This document shows positions 10,210 to 20,515 of a stretch of 28,718 nt of DNA, piece after piece; within the stretch, counting starts at the first letter, position 1; every line of letters starts with the position of its first letter. The position numbers and the translations under genes were made by a program. The DNA comes from Cymbomonas tetramitiformis (taxonomy: Eukaryota > Chlorophyta > Pyramimonadophyceae > Pyramimonadales > Pyramimonadaceae), in NCBI GenBank assembly GCA_001247695.2, contig LGRX02034366.1, forward strand, positions 1 to 28,718. The letters are read 5' to 3'. Below the pieces are notes generated by a model that had not been told where the DNA came from, made no database searches, and saw only the letters and a program-made list of their open reading frames with translations.

Positions 10210-11257
10210 CTTCAAGCTTTCCCCGGACTTCGATGTCAACATAGATTCCTTCCTCTCTTCTATTTTGGAGGAAACACTTTCCGACAGAGCCTCGCCTTTC
10301 TTGACGGCGTCCGTGAAGCCTGTCTTGACGCTCGTCGTCACCTTTGCGTTGGTGTTCTTCATGGTTTCCGTCACCTTTGCGTTGGTGTTCTTCATCGTCT
10401 CCGATACCTTCAATGGGGAGTAGGCAACCGCTCAGCCCCAACGCCGACAGTAAGCGGAATACCTTCTTTGCACCATGCCACAGCGCCAGCGCAGGCGAGG
10501 GTGGCAGCGTTACCTGATACCTAGCAGGAAATACCGAGAGCAGAAGTCACAGCAACTTGGCAGTCTAATCTTTCGGCCGGTCCTACGGGACTCTGAGGAC
10601 GTGTTGTGGTGAACAGCGGGGCCACTTCGATCAGTGCAAGAACATGTCTGATGCAATAAACATATCTGGAAGAAAACCCTAGGCGGCTTTAAAATATCCG
10701 TCCGATCCACGTGTAGACAATCTCGTGTGAATTCGTCCTTTACGAAGCCGAGGCGAGGAGGACCGTTCGATATGGAAGTGACGAAGGCTAGGACTGGCGG
10801 AGACTCACACCGGCGTGAAGAGCGGCAATTTGCCTGGCAAAATGTGCACTAGCTCTCGAGGGATGGCTAAAGGAGCGATTAGGGGAAAGGTGGGCAACGC
10901 TCAGAGCACCTTTTGAAAATTCTCCGAGTCTTGTATACTAGTTTTGAGCTCGCCACCCTTCTTCATAGCATCGGTATATGTCGTTTTAACGGAACTAGTG
11001 AACTTCTTCAGGCCTTCGTCTTCCTTAATCTTTGTCGCAAGCGCATTTGTGTCTTCCCCTATCTTCTTTGTCAACGCCTTGGTTTCGCTCTCGAGTTTCT
11101 TTGTCAAAGCTTTTGTATCAGTTTCCAGCTTTTTGGTCAATGCCTTGGTGTCCTCGCCCATCTTCTTGACTCCAGCCGCACTTCTTGTCCAAGCCGATTT
11201 CATCCACGCCCCAAACTTCGCCGTTGTGGGCGCGGCCACAGGATCTGGCGTCACCAT
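10210..11257 (-). CDS. 11-residue-repeat amphipathic helix protein
   Basis: Exon 1 is 11257-10910 (116 codons, start ATG, donor CAAAAG|gtgctc). Exon 2 is 10407-10210 (66 codons, acceptor ccccattgaag, donor TTGAAG|gtgttt). Phases match (0). The protein is almost wholly made of 11-mers: in exon 1 EDTKALTKKLE, TDTKALTKKLE, SETKALTKKIG, EDTNALATKIK; in exon 2 VSETMKNTNAK, VTETMKNTNAK. The end of each exon carries a related block (SSVKTTYTDAMKKG and TSVKTGFTDAVKKG), so the exons look like duplicated copies. Eleven-residue Lys/Thr/Ala-rich repeats are known in LEA group 3, perilipin and synuclein-type proteins, which form lipid- or stress-associated helices. That role is inference here. A final exon may start after cttgcgcag near 10045 and end at 9818, but this is weak. 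Alternatively the two exons are separate paralogous genes. Confidence 0.6.
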
Positions 11258-11408
11258 CGCGGGAACACAAAATACCTTAAGAGGGCAACATGCTTTCGTT
11301 TGATCTTTCGAGTGTTCAAACCATGCCGACAATCGTAGTTGATGCGAACACTTGTTATGGCTGACAGAAATTATCTTCACTTCACTTCACTCAAGTATTT
11401 CATTTTTA

Positions 11409-11781
11409 TTAGACTGCTGAAGAAAATTTAGGGATGGTGCCCGGCTCCTCTAGCTTTTTCTGTCGGGAAGTGCTGGGAAAATTGGAACCCACGAACGTAC
11501 CTCCTTCTGATTTTGTTCCCTGATCTTCGGAAGCGTCTACAAGGTCCGCGCCCGCATCTTCTTCTGGCATCTTCTGGTCACCGGACTCCCCAGATGTCGA
11601 ATTGCGGGATGCCATTTGCAAAGTTTGTTGTGCGCAACAGCAATCTGGGGCTTTTACATACAATCTGGTAACCTTTCACTTCTGGATCATAGAGCGATGC
11701 AAAACGCTTTCGTTTGTATGGCCCACCTCCCGTCCGTCGCATGCCATACGAGAGCGGAGAGGGGCTTGCGTGAAACTTCAT
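11409..11781 (-). CDS. Small two-exon unknown protein, 98 residues
   Basis: Exon 1 is 11781-11662 (40 codons, ATG start, donor ATT|gtatgt). A 76-base intron follows. Exon 2 is 11585-11409 (59 codons with the TAA stop, acceptor ctggggag). Exon 1 is basic and aromatic (YGMRRTGGGPYKRKRFASLY). Exon 2 is acidic and Ser-rich, with EEDAGADLVDASEDQ and the end GTIPKFSSAV. An AATAAA-type signal overlaps the stop (minus strand, taataaaaat). The gene is transcribed away from the adenylate kinase, so the AT-rich 11785-12480 stretch is a divergent promoter region. No family is recognised, and without transcript evidence the intron is a model. Confidence 0.45.
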
Positions 11782-12424
11782 TGAGCCATGTCAACTTGAA
11801 CTTCGAGTATCGAATGTGCGCGTGACACGGGTACACACCCGATTCCGATGATTCCCATCGCATATCAACAATCGTCGTTCATTCGATTGAAGCGATAATA
11901 AAATATTATTGAATATACCATATAGCATATTGAATATATCAAAACTCATACTCGATACTGTAATACTCGTAATTAATGTTCTCTTTCATGATCATGTTGA
12001 TAGGTGTTTGGAAACGCCCAGGAAACCGACGCCACGCGGTCAACCTCAAGCTGTACAGTAGCGAGCTTCAAGCTTGTCGTTCGGTTGTCTCATCCAACTT
12101 GACTGTTGAACTGTCGTGTATAATTGAACTCTTCTAGAACAGTTCATATAGGTTAACAGTGTCACCTCTACCAGAGCTCCGGGGAGTTGAGAGTATTTCA
12201 TAACGATATTATACGAGCAACATCAGCCCCGCGCCGGTAGTGAGTGAGGACGATTCTCTATTGGAGTGTCCAAAGGTTTCAAACAAAATGAAACAGGCGT
12301 TAGTGGTTGTCAGGACGTTTGACATACGTAAATAAGATAAACCCTCAGACCTCGCGTAAAGTTTTCGTCATTCGCTTGTATCGCGTTCTACATAATAAAA
12401 CGATTGAACAGGGCACATATATCG

Positions 12425-12435
12425 CGTATAAAAGG
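12425..12435 (+). promoter_or_regulatory. TATA box of adenylate kinase gene
   Basis: The sequence cgtataaaagg is a near-perfect TATA box and lies about 50 bases upstream of the ATG at 12483. That would place the transcript start roughly 25-30 bases downstream and give a very short 5' leader. Confidence 0.6.
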
Positions 12436-12482
12436 CTTACCAAGGTTTATCATCGCCAAGTGCAACCTTCGCCACGCTAACG

Positions 12483-13163
12483 ATGCCGCCGCACGTCTTG
12501 TTGCTCGGTGGGCCGGGGAGTGGGAAGGGCACCCAGTGTGAGCAACTCGCCACTAAGTATGGCGCAGTCCACATCTCAACCGGCGACCTCTACCGTGCCG
12601 AGGTGAAGAGTGGGAGTCCTGAAGGGCTGATCATGGCAGACATCATGGCGAAAGGCGCCCTTGTTCCTGACGAGTTGGGGACGCAACGCGTTTTAAAAAA
12701 GAGGTTGGAGCAGCCAGACTGTGCGGAAAACGGTTGGATCGGGGATGGTTGGGCTCGGGAGGAAGCCAATTCTGTCACGTTGCTGAAATACGGGATAGTA
12801 AACACTTCAACGTTGGTCATCAGCCTAGAGGTTCCCAGGGCGACGCTGATAAAACGTCTAGCCGGGAGGAGATACGACCCTGAGGACGGCTCAATATATC
12901 ACGTAGATTACAAAATGCCGAGCGATCCTGCCATCGTCGCACGCCTGGTGCAACGCGACGACGATACGCCGGCTGCAGTCAATACCCGGCTTGACGTGTA
13001 TGAGAAACAGAAGGAGACAGCCCTCACACCATTGCGTCAAGTAAATGTCCAAGTCACAGAGGTTGACGGGACGGGGACCACTGCCGAGGTGGCTGAGAGG
13101 ATAAATCAAGTGTGGAAAGAGCACTTTGACAAGTTATCGAAGGCAGAACCAGATTTTCAGTAA
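12483..13163 (+). CDS. Adenylate kinase, long-lid type, intronless
   Basis: The 226-residue protein is full length for a long-lid adenylate kinase, which interconverts ATP + AMP and 2 ADP. Residues 9-17 form the P-loop (GGPGSGKGT, Lys15). STGDLYR (32-38, Arg38) and LVPDE (60-64) belong to the AMP-binding part. The LID is about 129-166, with GRRYDPEDGSIYHVDYKMP and no zinc cysteines. Arg129, Arg130, Arg158 and Arg169 match the conserved phosphate-binding arginines. The family signature normally reads DGFPR followed three residues later by N or Q. Here it reads DGWAREEAN, so the Phe-Pro pair is Trp-Ala while Arg92 and Asn96 remain. There is no transit peptide, so it is probably cytosolic. The closest family members by memory are plant and algal kinases. 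A TATA box lies upstream, and a CA-repeat lies about 40 bases after the stop. Confidence 0.93.
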   Translation: MPPHVLLLGGPGSGKGTQCEQLATKYGAVHISTGDLYRAEVKSGSPEGLIMADIMAKGALVPDELGTQRVLKKRLEQPDCAENGWIGDGWAREEANSVTLLKYGIVNTSTLVISLEVPRATLIKRLAGRRYDPEDGSIYHVDYKMPSDPAIVARLVQRDDDTPAAVNTRLDVYEKQKETALTPLRQVNVQVTEVDGTGTTAEVAERINQVWKEHFDKLSKAEPDFQ

Positions 13164-15103
13164 TTGCTGTTGGCGTTTCATAAACCACTTTTTTTCATGT
13201 ACACACACGCACACACACATAATCGACAGTCACTATATAAGTATTCCGCGGTTTTAGAAATCAAACGTGTCCGGCAAGGGTTCTAGCATCGAATCAAGCA
13301 ACCTATGCACAGGAGGCTAGCCTTGGCATCGAAGTACTCGTTGGCGTGATGCGCAGCAAAGCCACAGACTAGACGGAACGGAATGGTGACGTGTCTAACG
13401 GGAGGTACTCACGCCTGATTTTTCCATTTTGGTGTGCCAGGATGATTTTGGATCTGTGAACTTGAGGAAGACCGGGCTAGTATGAAGCGATCGACGGTGT
13501 GTGTGGTGCCTTAAGAGCCTTCACAAGTCACAAGTCGCAAGTTTTCTCTAGATGCGCTTTTGTTGCCGTTTCGGAATACTTGCGATGCTACGAGAGTGTA
13601 ACGTCTTGTGCATGTCATCCCGGCCAGATAACCGTGAAGGAGATAGGCTTTGCAAGAATTGGTGGCGACGTGAGGTCCAGCGACGGTGAACGCCTACGGG
13701 TAGGGAGCAATCAATTTACAGAGTATGTAAGCACTTCTTATGTTTGCCACCACGCAATAAGAGATATGAAGAACTCTACCTGAGTTCAAATACTCATACC
13801 TTAGGTAGGGCGATGATAGGCATCATAGAAAGGGCAAGGAATGAGGTGGAGAAAATGTACAGAAATTATCGCTCGGAAGATATCAAATTTTGAAGCATTG
13901 AAGGTGCTAAGGAAGAATATATGGCAGGGTTCCGCTATTTTTACTGGTGCATGTGGTAAACTCTTTAATAAAAGGTAAATTGATAACTTTTGTTATCAAG
14001 TTGTCAACTTTTGCAAAATAATTGCCATGACGCGTCTACACTTTGCCATAAAATCTGCCTCTCCACAAGCCAATACAATATTTTGCTGGTCGTAAAATGA
14101 TGAGGTCTATGATCTGAGTTCTTTACAATGAGCTGCGGGGTAGCAGAATTTTAAGTTCTTTACAAATAATTTCATGAGCTGCGGGGAGGCAGAAATTTAC
14201 GCAAGGCAATAGTTAAGATTGAGCATATGGCCGAGCAAGCAAAGAAAAATAGTTATACTATCCTATCACTAATCAATCCCTAAATCGCTAAGAGTTAACC
14301 GAACAAAGAATACGGGAGTGGACTATCCCGATCTAATATAAAATAACAAAGCAATCGCAAGAATGCATGGTTTTCACCCATATCTGAGATGATAGTACGG
14401 CTATTCTTGCGTCGAGATTCTAAGTCGCCGGGCGGTGGGCGCATCTTCCCCTCCGTCAACAAGATCCCGGAATCCTTGGGTCATCCTCCAATTCCTCCCA
14501 CCGCGCCTAGATAATGAAAAAGAAATTGTCAGTCGGTGAATGAAAAACAACCAGCGCAAAAGATTTCAGGTCAGCTAGGGAATGCAATGGATTGTTGATC
14601 GTTGGGTGAGGTAGCATGGTCAACAACTAAGACCGGGGTTAACCCCGCCAAGATAGGCCCCCAGACGCGTCGCTACCTTGCGCATGCGCCTTTTTACAAA
14701 CATACTACACTTCTCCGTTAAAGGACATCACCTGATTCATACACATCCATTGAAAATTCACTCGCGCCGCCCTCCCCTTTTGCCCAAAAGTTTGTAAGGC
14801 ACATATGCCAGGGTTCGGCCAATCACCAATTCGCATGCGTTTGCCGAATAATGTCATTTTTCTTAAGTATGCGTGCTACATTGCTAGTGCAGGTTACCAG
14901 TCTCATTTGGACAAGTATCATCATGAATTTTGAGGCTTGTCATATTGGTGAACACCGCCGGCAAGTGTTATTACACGCCTTCCATGCAAGCGACTCAAAC
15001 ATAGTGCATATCGATCGATACTGAGACTCCGCAGATTGCCTTAGTTAGTATGTACTAGATTCGACGGTCAGCATTAGTCAGATTTGACATTGCCGCACTA
15101 GAC
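13164..15103. other. Gene-free AT-rich stretch
   Basis: I see no supported gene. It holds a (CA)n tract at 13200-13220 and a short direct duplication at about 14118-14192 (agttctttaca...gagctgcggggaggcag). A stem-like sequence at 13980-14010 contains ttgataacttttgttatcaa. Open frames here are short and have no protein character. Confidence 0.6.
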
Positions 15104-16729
15104 ATTATTTTGTTCTCTCATTGGTCGACTTCGGTGACCGGACATTGACAATATCTCATCTGCCATTTCTAGAGAGAGAGCGCACGCGCGCGATATATCT
15201 GGAGTCTCACTATATGAGACTCCGACAGTTATTCACTATCTCACGAGCCGAGCATACCTGTCAGTTCAGCGTTTTCACTTGCGTAGACATAGATATATCG
15301 GTAATCGATATCTCCAAAATCGCACGGTTACATGGAAGGGATTACCTCGCTACATTACCGCCTATGTAGATTTCATGCTAGAACGAATATACACTTGGCC
15401 AAATATTGGCCGAGAAACCTAAAATCCGGTTTCGGTATCACAATTCGGTAAGCATAAACTGTGATTGAATAATAGAAGAGCCCGTTAATATACTAGAGGG
15501 CTTAGGGCGCGAAGTCCTACATGCCCAGACTCGCCCACAAAATGGCAGTAACAGTTTTGAGAACAGATAACAGAATTAACAGATCCAGCACCTAGGGCGT
15601 TGACCGAAAGCTAGGTACCCGAACGAGTCGGAAACGAACACCTACTCGGCTTCGGCAGAAAAGGTTAAACTGCAGGGAGGCCTATCCTTTTTCGCAGGGC
15701 TGCGCCGACTGAACCAGCCAAAGCAGGGAAGTGTCGATCTACTGCGCAATTGTGAAACTTAGCCTTGCTAAATCGCGGCCTAGCCCATCTCGTGGGGCCC
15801 ATGGCTGCCCACACTTTGCCCCTATGTGGGGGGGGGGCAGCACAGGACATCGAGATGTATACACACTGGATCAAATATATCACATACAGTGGACATGCAT
15901 GTATATATTTTGGACATGCATGTATTATTTTGTTCTCTCATTGGTCGACTTCGGTGACCGGACATTGACAATATCTCATCTGCCATTTCTAGAGAGAGAG
16001 CGCACGCGCGCGATATATCTGGAGTCTCACTATATGAGACTCCGACAGTTATTCACTATCTCACGAGCCGAGCATACCTGTCAGTTCAGCGTTTTCACTT
16101 GCGTAGACATAGATATATCGGTAATCGATATCTCCAAAATCGCACGGTTACATGGAAGGGATTACCTCGCTACATTACCGCCTATGTAGATTTCATGCTA
16201 GAACGAATATACACTTGGCCAAATATTGGCCGAGAAACCTAAAATCCGGTTTCAGTATCACAATTCGGTAAGCATATAAACTGTGATTGAATAATAGAAG
16301 AGCCCGTTAATATACTAGAGGGCTTAGGGCGCGAAGTCCTACATGCCCAGACTCGCCCACAAAATGGCAGTAACAGTTTTGAGAACAGATAACAGAATTA
16401 ACAGATCCAGCACCTAGGGCGTTGACCGAAAGCTAGGTACCCGAACGAGTCGGAAACGAACACCTACTCGGCTTCGGCAGAAAAGGTTAAACTGCAGGGA
16501 GGCCTATCCTTTTTCGCAGGGCTGCGCCGACTGAACCAGCCAAAGCAGGGAAGTGTCGATCTACTGCGCAATTGTGAAACTTAGCCTTGCTAAATCGCGG
16601 CCTAGCCCATCTCGTGGGGCCCATGGCTGCCCACACTTTGCCCCTGTGGGGGGGGGGGCAGCACAGGACATCGAGATGTATACACACTGGATCAAATATA
16701 TCACATACAGGGGACATGCATGTATATAT
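15104..16729. repeat. Tandem duplication of an 805-bp unit
   Basis: Copy 1 is 15104-15908 and copy 2 is 15924-16729, offset 820 bp, with a 15-bp spacer. By eye they differ at only about five places: one G/A change at 16254, a TA insertion at about 16276, the length of a G run near 15832/16650, a change beside it, and one T/G near the end. The unit holds hairpins (ggagtctcactatatgagac, ggccaaatattggcc) and ends with the word ggacatgcatgtatatat. Ends of this kind and the spacer suggest unequal exchange or slippage at the ggacatgcatgta words. The matching open frames in the two copies only reflect the duplication. Confidence 0.92.
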
Positions 16730-16965
16730 CCTCTCTGATAACTTATTATGCGACCTACACATATAAGATCGCTCGGCACAATCAAGACCCCTGTAAGGAT
16801 CCCCAAATCATAGTTTAAGCATTTCTGTCATTGGCATACACATACTTTGAAGTATGTTACTTGACCAACTTGCAAGTTGGTATACTTGAAGAAAGCCAGG
16901 TTGGATGAATGCACCAGGATGCAATGGATGCACCAGGATGCAAGATAGTGCAGGGTAGCCAGAGT

Positions 16966-19900
16966 CTATCCAAACAGTAGACTTGCGGCTTGATCCACGT
17001 CACCGTTACAAACGCTGAGAGCCTCGACTGCCTGCTCTCGAGTGAAGCCAAAGTTCATAAGATTGGCGATCTTTGTTTCGTCAACTCCTCCTGTGAACAA
17101 AAGGACAACAGAATAAGCACCTCGCCTTCTCTAGGAAACAGCGGAAGTTCAAGCGAGGACAGCTGCCGGTCCACAAAGGGTGCCCCCAGAAAACAGGGAG
17201 ATCTAAGGCAGTGACCATTCCCTGTGGGGTGTCGCATCCATGCTGAAAGCTCCTAGGGCGCAAGGGGAGGTGGCACCTGGCGCAGGAGCTGCAGCAGTGC
17301 TTGCAGGTGCACTGCCTTGGGCAGTTGCGCCACCGGTTGGAGCAGCCACAACTCCACCCGCTGCAATAACACGGCCCCTTGAAACTGAGTTGCACAGCAA
17401 TACGGAGCAAGTTGGCACGAAGTGGTATGGAACCGAAGTCAGAAGGTGGAAATCCACGTGCAGGAAGGAAATCCTGTTTGCATGCCAAGGAGAAACAGGT
17501 AGTGTGCGATGCCTGCACTTCAGCAGGGTGCGGGGGTGGGGGCAGAGTAAACCTGAGCTAGCGCCGGCACTGGCAGAACTGTCTGCCGCCTCTTCCTGCT
17601 TCATGCAACGCACATAGTCAAGACAAACCAAGGCCAAGGCAGCACTGCGTCTCTTTCGGGGTCATGCGAAGTCATTTCGGGGTCGTGCAGGGGGTTGAAG
17701 CGACAAGTGCGTGGAGAAAATGCTTCAGCCTTTCTTGGTGCTTTGAAGTGTCCCCGTGCAGCAGGCACAACGTCGAAGGCCTCAACTTACCCCTCGCAAG
17801 TGCATTGGAAGGTCGCCTTCACCCAAAAATGGTACCGCAACACCTGGCGCAAGCAAAGGGATGGTTAGTCGACAAGACAGTTCTCAACTTGGAGCCCGCT
17901 AGGCCCTGTACAGTGACACGGTGGCAACACAGTTCTCAACTTGCAGCCACCTAGGCCCTGTTCAGTGACACGGTGGCAACACAGCTCTCAACTTGGAGCC
18001 ACCTAGGCCCTGTACGGTATTACGGTGGCAGCAGCACGGCTCTCAGCTTAAAGGTGGCTGGGCCATGTACAGTGACACGGTGGCAACCTGACTCTCAACT
18101 TGCAGTACCTACGAGCCTGTACGAGTGACAGTGACAGCTTACCCGGCTCTCAACTTGCAGGGACCCACCTCGGCCTGTACGGTGACACGGTGGCAGCTTA
18201 CTGACTCTCAACTTGGAGCACCTGAGCCCACTGTGCTATTGACAGAGTGGCAACACACCTCTCAACTTGGAGCCACCTAGGGCCTGTACGGTGACACGGT
18301 GGCAACACGGCTCTCAACTTGGAGCCACCTAGGCCCTGCACAGTGGCACGGTGGCAACACAGCTCTCAACTTGGAGCCACCTAGGCCCTGTACAGTGACA
18401 CGGTGGCAACACAGCTCTCAACTTGGAGCCAACTCGGCCCTGTACAGTGGCACGGTGGCAACACAGCTCTCAACTTGGAGCCACCTAGGCCCTGTACAGT
18501 GACACGGTGGCAACACAGCTCTAAACATGGAGCCACCTCGGCCCTGTACAGTGGCACGGTGGCAACACAACTCTCAACTTGGAGCCACCTAGGCCCTGTA
18601 CAGTGACACGGTGGCAACACAGCTCTCAACTTGGAGCCACCTCGGCCCTGTATAGTGATATAGTGTTGTACAGTGACACGGTGGTACCACTTTTGACTGC
18701 GAACTGTATGGGACGAATAAGGCAACACTGTAAAAATGAGAATCGTTGCAATTGCCTGTGTCGCGCAATCGTCAGCATTATTGCAACGAGCAGAACTTAG
18801 TGTATGTTTTCGTGCGCAAGATACAAAGGAACTGAACTAAACATATGTAAGGGGGAGAGCCGCCTTTCACCTGCGCTACCGATCTTTAATTTGTTTTCGC
18901 TGAGATCAATGCAGCATTGGTGTCGCTTGAGCAAGTCAAGACCGAAGAGGAACTCCATATCCTGATTCTCAAGGACGGTGATGGACACCGGAAGATGCTT
19001 ACCACCCACCTCCAAAGGCGTCTGCACCAGCGTACTTACGCGTTTAGACTCTTCGCAGGGCAAAAGGAAAACGAGGAATTAAAACAGACGCGGCGAGAGG
19101 CCAAGCCACGAGCTGCCCACCGCCAAAAGTAGTTTGCAACGAGGTCCAGCATAAGCACCTGATGGATTCGGCCTAGGATCTTGGATGTCCCTACACCCTT
19201 AGCAACACCGGCAAAGCGCTTATCGAGAAGGCGCATAATGCCGCACTTTTCGGCGCAGGAGGCGGACATGATCGTCGATTGGGCGCCGCTGTCAACAAAA
19301 GCCTGCAAGCACACGCGCTTCTCCCCTTTCATCAGAATGCTTTTTGTTGCTCGCAGTGAAATTGTATCATGTGTCAGTGCGGTTAGCAACAATCAGATGG
19401 GAGCATTCGAACGACACCAGGTACGTCGTCAAGTCCCTGGCGATGGTGGGATATTTACTCTGACTATGGTAGAAGTACCAGTAACAAGCAAGTTCCTCTC
19501 TTGAACATCACTCCTTGCCGCATACACGTGATGTACAAACGCCCCTTTTTTAGTCATAAGCAACATAGCAAGGTTGTTGCTACGCTATGCTGACTGCTGC
19601 TGAAGAGAAATACGACAGATATCAGCTCTTTGCTGGAAGAGGCAAAAAAAGACGTCGTGTTTACAAAAATATTTCTAACGATAGTGCATATTTGAACTGG
19701 TGAAATAAAGGCCAAAAGGTAGAACACGGTATGGGAGCAAGGTGAGGCAACCAGGGAGCGTTACTAAGCTATTTCCTTCACAATTTTGGCTGCAATACCT
19801 TCAGGGGAACGCCATTGACCACCATATCAACATAAAGCATTGTCACTCGACCAAAAGCTTCTGGCGTATGCTCAAACGCACTTTCATAGTTCTCGTCAAT

Positions 19901-20515
19901 ATTTTTTTGAGCAATCATCTCTGCTATTTTGGCCTGTGCTTCCATATCCATCGGGTCAGCGCTGAGTAAGGCAAGATGTTCTCGCTGTTGCCTCTCCTGT
20001 TGCTGCTTGTGTGCCAGCTGCGCGGCGTGCATCTTTCGAAGGTGCGACTGCAAAGCTTCGATGTCGGTGCCCTGAAGTGCTTGTGCTAACGCCGGATTCT
20101 GTGCTTGCAGCTGCATCATCGTTTGGGGATTCGCTTTGATAGCGTTCTGCCACAAGATCTCTCAAAATATCAGCCTTTTCCAACCCACAGTAGCATTTGT
20201 ATCACGCAACAGCGTTCGTACCTGAAAGGCAATGGGATCTACAGCTGAGCCATCGGCGTTCAACGCTGTCGGATTAGCCGCTGGGGCTGCGGCACCTCCA
20301 CCAGATATCATCATGATCAAGTCACCATCCTGCACTCCGGATGCGCCTAGCTTAGAGGCGTTCACGAGCTCCTTTCCGTTATGGACCAACCGCTGATTGC
20401 TAAGAGGAACTGCCGTTTCAACCTCCAAGATGGCTTTTAAATTTTCAACGACTTCCTCAGTATCCATATCCAGTTGCATAACTTTATCATCATCGGTTGT
20501 GACTGTAAGCTTCAT
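16966..20515 (-). CDS. DDI1: DDI1: UBL, retroviral-type aspartic protease and UBA domains, 8 exons
   Basis: Exons: 20515-20222, 20158-19799, 19302-19159, 19021-18871, 17843-17791, 17595-17553, 17360-17277, 17090-16966. All introns are GT-AG and all phases match, giving 417 residues, the usual DDI1 size. Residues 1-71 are a ubiquitin-like domain. Exon 2 is the helical middle domain ([19 protein letters not shown]). Exons 2-4 hold the retropepsin-like protease with the catalytic FVDSGAQ (Asp222), [12 protein letters not shown] and [13 protein letters not shown]. Exon 5 carries [10 protein letters not shown]. Exons 6-7 are an Ala/Gly/Pro linker. Exon 8 is a UBA domain ([20 protein letters not shown]) ending at TAG. 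DDI1 is a proteasome shuttle and protease acting on heavily ubiquitinated proteins. Reading on past 18871 would meet a stop at 18797, which would make a UBA-less protein; the strong donor CAG|gtgaaa argues against it. Confidence 0.92.
17880..18662. repeat. 52-bp minisatellite in DDI1 intron 4
   Basis: About 15 copies of a 52-bp unit (ggcaacacagctctcaactt, ggagccacctaggccctgta, cagtgacacggt). The left third is more diverged. In the right half (from about 18330) the units alternate regularly between cagtgacacgg and cagtggcacgg, so the true period is 104 bp. The array fills most of the 1027-base intron 18870-17844. Confidence 0.92.

Noticed and set aside
12483..13163. Bacterial contamination as the source of the intronless adenylate kinase
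   Set aside because: The TATA box and the plant-like LID sequence fit a eukaryotic nuclear gene, and the flanks carry eukaryotic genes.
15121..16189. Identical 82-residue open frames in both 805-bp copies
   Set aside because: Conservation is explained by the recent duplication; there is no recognisable protein feature.
18299..18728. Open frames with repeated [14 protein letters not shown] peptides
   Set aside because: They lie inside DDI1 intron 4 and follow the 52-bp array.
18797..19063. DDI1 ending at the stop at 18797 without a UBA domain
   Set aside because: A strong donor at 18871, a conserved [10 protein letters not shown] exon and a UBA exon with matching phases continue the gene.
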